From NCBI GenBank assembly GCA_014860175.1, contig JACZKF010000218.1, positions 1-17,156 on the forward strand: a stretch of 17,156 nucleotides of DNA. The letters are read 5' to 3'. The DNA comes from Desulfuromonadales bacterium (GTDB taxonomy: Bacteria > Desulfobacterota > Desulfuromonadia > Desulfuromonadales > JACZKF01). Made by a program: the position numbers and the translations under genes. The notes under the pieces were generated by a model that was not told the DNA's origin, did no database searches, and saw only the letters and a program-made list of their open reading frames with translations. Below, piece after piece: positions 15,345-17,156 of the stretch (its first letter is position 1; every line of letters starts with the position of its first letter).

Positions 15345-15414
15345 AAACCGAAGCTCCATATTTTCCGAAAGAGTTTTTCTGAGCTTTCCCCCCAAGCAAA
15401 AAAATAAGCGGTGG

Positions 15415-16332
15415 TCATACCCGCCGGATAAACTGTTCCATATCAGTGGCTAATGGTGCGGTCAGGGTGCAGATGGTCTGATGGATGGGGTGGAGAAACT
15501 GCAATTGGTGGCTATGCAGCGCCTGACGCTGGAAGATGGCCGCCGGAGGTGGGTTGCGTCGCCAACCGAGATACTCTTCGTCATTCATCGCATACAGGGC
15601 ATCGCCGGCAATGGGGTGGCCAATGGCCGCCAGGTGGACTCGCAGTTGATGGGTGCGGCCGGTTTCGGGGTGTAACTCGAGCAAGGTAAGATTGCCGGTG
15701 AGCTTGCGGACGGTTTTGTAGTGGGTCGCCGCCGCCTTCCCTTCCTCCCTGGCGACGCCAAAGCGGGGTACCAGGGCATTTTTGACCGGGCCGATGGGTA
15801 AACGGATGGTGCCGCTTGCGGGGGCGGGGCAACCGACGACCACCGCCAGATACCGTTTGTCCACCGCTCCCGCCGCGAATTGCTGCATCACCTGGCTGAG
15901 TACAGCCTTATCCCGTGCCAGCAGCACCAATCCCGAGGTGTCAGCGTCCAACCGGTTGACCAGGTTGGCTTCGGGGTAAGGGGGTTGGCGGACGGTGCGC
16001 ACATGATAAATCAGGTTGGCTGTGATGAATCTGCCGCGACCATGGACCCGCAATCCTGCTGGTTTGTTGATGCCGAGCAGCCATTCGTCTTCATAGACCA
16101 CCTCATACTCGAAGTTGACTGCAGGCGCTTCAAAGTCGGGCAAATCACAACCGATGATGTCGTCCTTGGCAACGGTCCTTGTCCCGTCACAGCCGACGCC
16201 ATTGCAGAAAATTCGTCCCGTCTGTACCAACTCACGCCAGGCTTCTTCTGGCAGATAGGTAAAGCGGGTGGCCAGGTACTCAATAACTCTCATGCCGTGA
16301 AATGGGGCGGGCACCTTTGAGGCAATATTCAT
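15415..16332 (-). CDS. RluA-family RNA pseudouridine synthase
   Basis: The enzyme converts specific uridines in rRNA or tRNA to pseudouridine. The catalytic aspartate is Asp129 in the signature NRLDADTSGLVLLAR, followed by KRYLAVVVG and by the conserved HPETGRTHQLRVHLAAIGHPIAGDALYA. An S4-like N-terminal segment (RVIEYLATRF through GRIFCNGV) precedes INKPAGLRVHG. I chose ATG 16332, which has GAAGGA just upstream and gives 305 residues; a start at 16461 would add 43 residues of non-conserved, partly hydrophobic sequence. The RNA target cannot be read from the sequence. It is convergent with the SRPBCC gene and divergent from the DUF302-like gene. Confidence 0.92.
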   Translation of the reverse strand: MNIASKVPAPFHGMRVIEYLATRFTYLPEEAWRELVQTGRIFCNGVGCDGTRTVAKDDIIGCDLPDFEAPAVNFEYEVVYEDEWLLGINKPAGLRVHGRGRFITANLIYHVRTVRQPPYPEANLVNRLDADTSGLVLLARDKAVLSQVMQQFAAGAVDKRYLAVVVGCPAPASGTIRLPIGPVKNALVPRFGVAREEGKAAATHYKTVRKLTGNLTLLELHPETGRTHQLRVHLAAIGHPIAGDALYAMNDEEYLGWRRNPPPAAIFQRQALHSHQLQFLHPIHQTICTLTAPLATDMEQFIRRV

Positions 16333-16521
16333 CAGTCCTTCACCAGACACTTGGAAAACTACTAATGCAGCCGTATATAAATAATCAAATTTTACGTTTA
16401 TGTCAAACGGCTGTATCTGGTTTTCAGTTTCAGCGTTTTCGCTGCCGGCTACAATCAGCATTTTCCCTTCAAGAGTGAGACCATGGCAACTAAATTAGTA
16501 AAGCGGTTGCAATGATGGCAA

Positions 16522-16537
16522 TGGCATGAAACCTGCT
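16522..16537 (+). promoter_or_regulatory. candidate sigma-54 promoter
   Basis: TGGCATGAAACCTGCT has GG at -24 and GC at -12 in the exact spacing of the consensus TGGCAC-N5-TTGCW, with two mismatches. The implied start near 16548 is only a few bases before GGAGG (16553-16557) of the DUF302-like gene, giving a very short leader. No upstream enhancer site was identified. Confidence 0.4.
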
Positions 16538-16561
16538 CATGTTTTTCGATTTGGAGGAACT

Positions 16562-16972
16562 ATGAGCGCTGACATCTACAGTACCGAAACCATAAAGCCC
16601 TTGAGCCAGTTCTTGACCGATTTTGCCAGGGCCGCCGCCAGATTCGGGTTTTTCATCCAAAACGAAACCAAAATGGACGTGGGGCGGATGTGCTGGCAAA
16701 ATGGGACCAAGATGCCTGAGGAATTCGATCTTCATATGATTCAGGTATGCAAGCCGGCCAAAGTTGGGAAGACTTTGCTTGAAAACCCTGAGCGGGCGGT
16801 GCTGGTGCCCAAGTTTGTTATCGCCTTTACCAAGGACCAAAAAACGCAGATTCGCCTTCTGCGTTACTCACGGGAATTTGTGGCCAGTTTGTTCGATGAC
16901 CTCGAGTTCTCGGATTCTTTGGCCAACAGCTTCAATGACATCGTATGCATTATTCAGGAGGCTGAGAAATAG
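16562..16972 (+). CDS. DUF302-like domain protein
   Basis: The product is 136 residues from ATG 16562 (GGAGG four bases upstream); the longer frame from 16526 starts inside the promoter candidate. Segments FARAAARFGFFIQNETKMDVG, HMIQVCKPAKVGKTLLENPE and VLVPKFVIAFTKDQKTQIRLLRY follow the order of DUF302 domains, where a cysteine-proline pair near the middle is typical (here Cys-Lys-Pro). No signal peptide or membrane helix is present, so it is probably cytoplasmic. Some DUF302 proteins respond to redox or metal stress, but the function is not established. The DUF488 gene follows after 59 bases. Confidence 0.6.
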   Translation: MSADIYSTETIKPLSQFLTDFARAAARFGFFIQNETKMDVGRMCWQNGTKMPEEFDLHMIQVCKPAKVGKTLLENPERAVLVPKFVIAFTKDQKTQIRLLRYSREFVASLFDDLEFSDSLANSFNDIVCIIQEAEK

Positions 16973-17031
16973 GCGGAAACTCATCTCCTCCCAGCTAACG
17001 TTGCGCTCCTGACCCCCTCTGCAAGGATCGC

Positions 17032-17156
17032 ATGCCTCCTGAAAACCCGCCCATCATCTGGAGCATCGGGCACTCCTCGCACCCGATGGCAGAATTCCTG
17101 GAACTCCTCAGGGGGGAGGGGATCGAGCGAATCGCCGATGTTCGGCGGTACCCAGG
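17032..17156 (+). CDS. DUF488 family protein, 5' end only
   Basis: The window holds the first 41 codons. IIWSIGHSSHPMAEFLELL followed by GIERIADVRRYP is the characteristic N-terminus of DUF488 (SIGHS..., a helix, then DVRxxP). AAGGA lies about five bases before the ATG. DUF488 proteins are widespread and functionally unproven. The gene runs off the right edge, so completeness cannot be judged. Confidence 0.8.
   Translation, partial: MPPENPPIIWSIGHSSHPMAEFLELLRGEGIERIADVRRYP

Overview
The window looks like chromosomal DNA of a Desulfuromonadales/Geobacterales-type bacterium. This is inferred from the GC-rich coding style, the many two-component genes, a GEMM-I riboswitch of the Geobacter cyclic AMP-GMP type, a KaiC-like ATPase linked to a hybrid kinase, and small families common in that group. 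No sequence search was possible, so the taxonomic call is an inference. I see no tRNA, rRNA, CRISPR array, transposase or phage gene.

Layout. 1-294: 3' end of a DUF4130/TIGR03915 putative DNA-repair gene. 295-3398 (minus strand): a signalling region in decay. It holds a PAS-histidine kinase broken by one frameshift and cut off inside its receiver domain, an orphan 118-residue sensor N-terminus, a stand-alone CheB-type methylesterase and a probable tail of another kinase ATPase domain. 3822-6888: a two-gene operon of a double-domain KaiC-like ATPase and a hybrid histidine kinase, overlapping by 14 nt. 7049-7824: two small membrane proteins, closed by a perfect 13-bp hairpin. 7950-10798: two divergent secreted lipoproteins, one with three exact-period 255-bp repeats and an LVIVD-type propeller. 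10959-11489: a general-stress-protein pseudogene with one stop and two frameshifts.

11574-13573 is the most interesting part: a promoter candidate, a GEMM-I riboswitch with A at the base equivalent to Vc2 position 20, a rho-independent terminator, a REC-GGDEF diguanylate cyclase and a REC-PilZ protein. As read, a cyclic AMP-GMP sensor would control a cyclic di-GMP synthase and a cyclic di-GMP receptor. Downstream, after a hairpin-rich gap, is a two-helix membrane protein with a PLD-like cytoplasmic domain.

14838-17156: ordinary genes, namely a SRPBCC/AHSA1 protein, a convergent RluA-family pseudouridine synthase, a DUF302-like protein behind a candidate sigma-54 promoter, and the start of a DUF488 gene that runs off the window.
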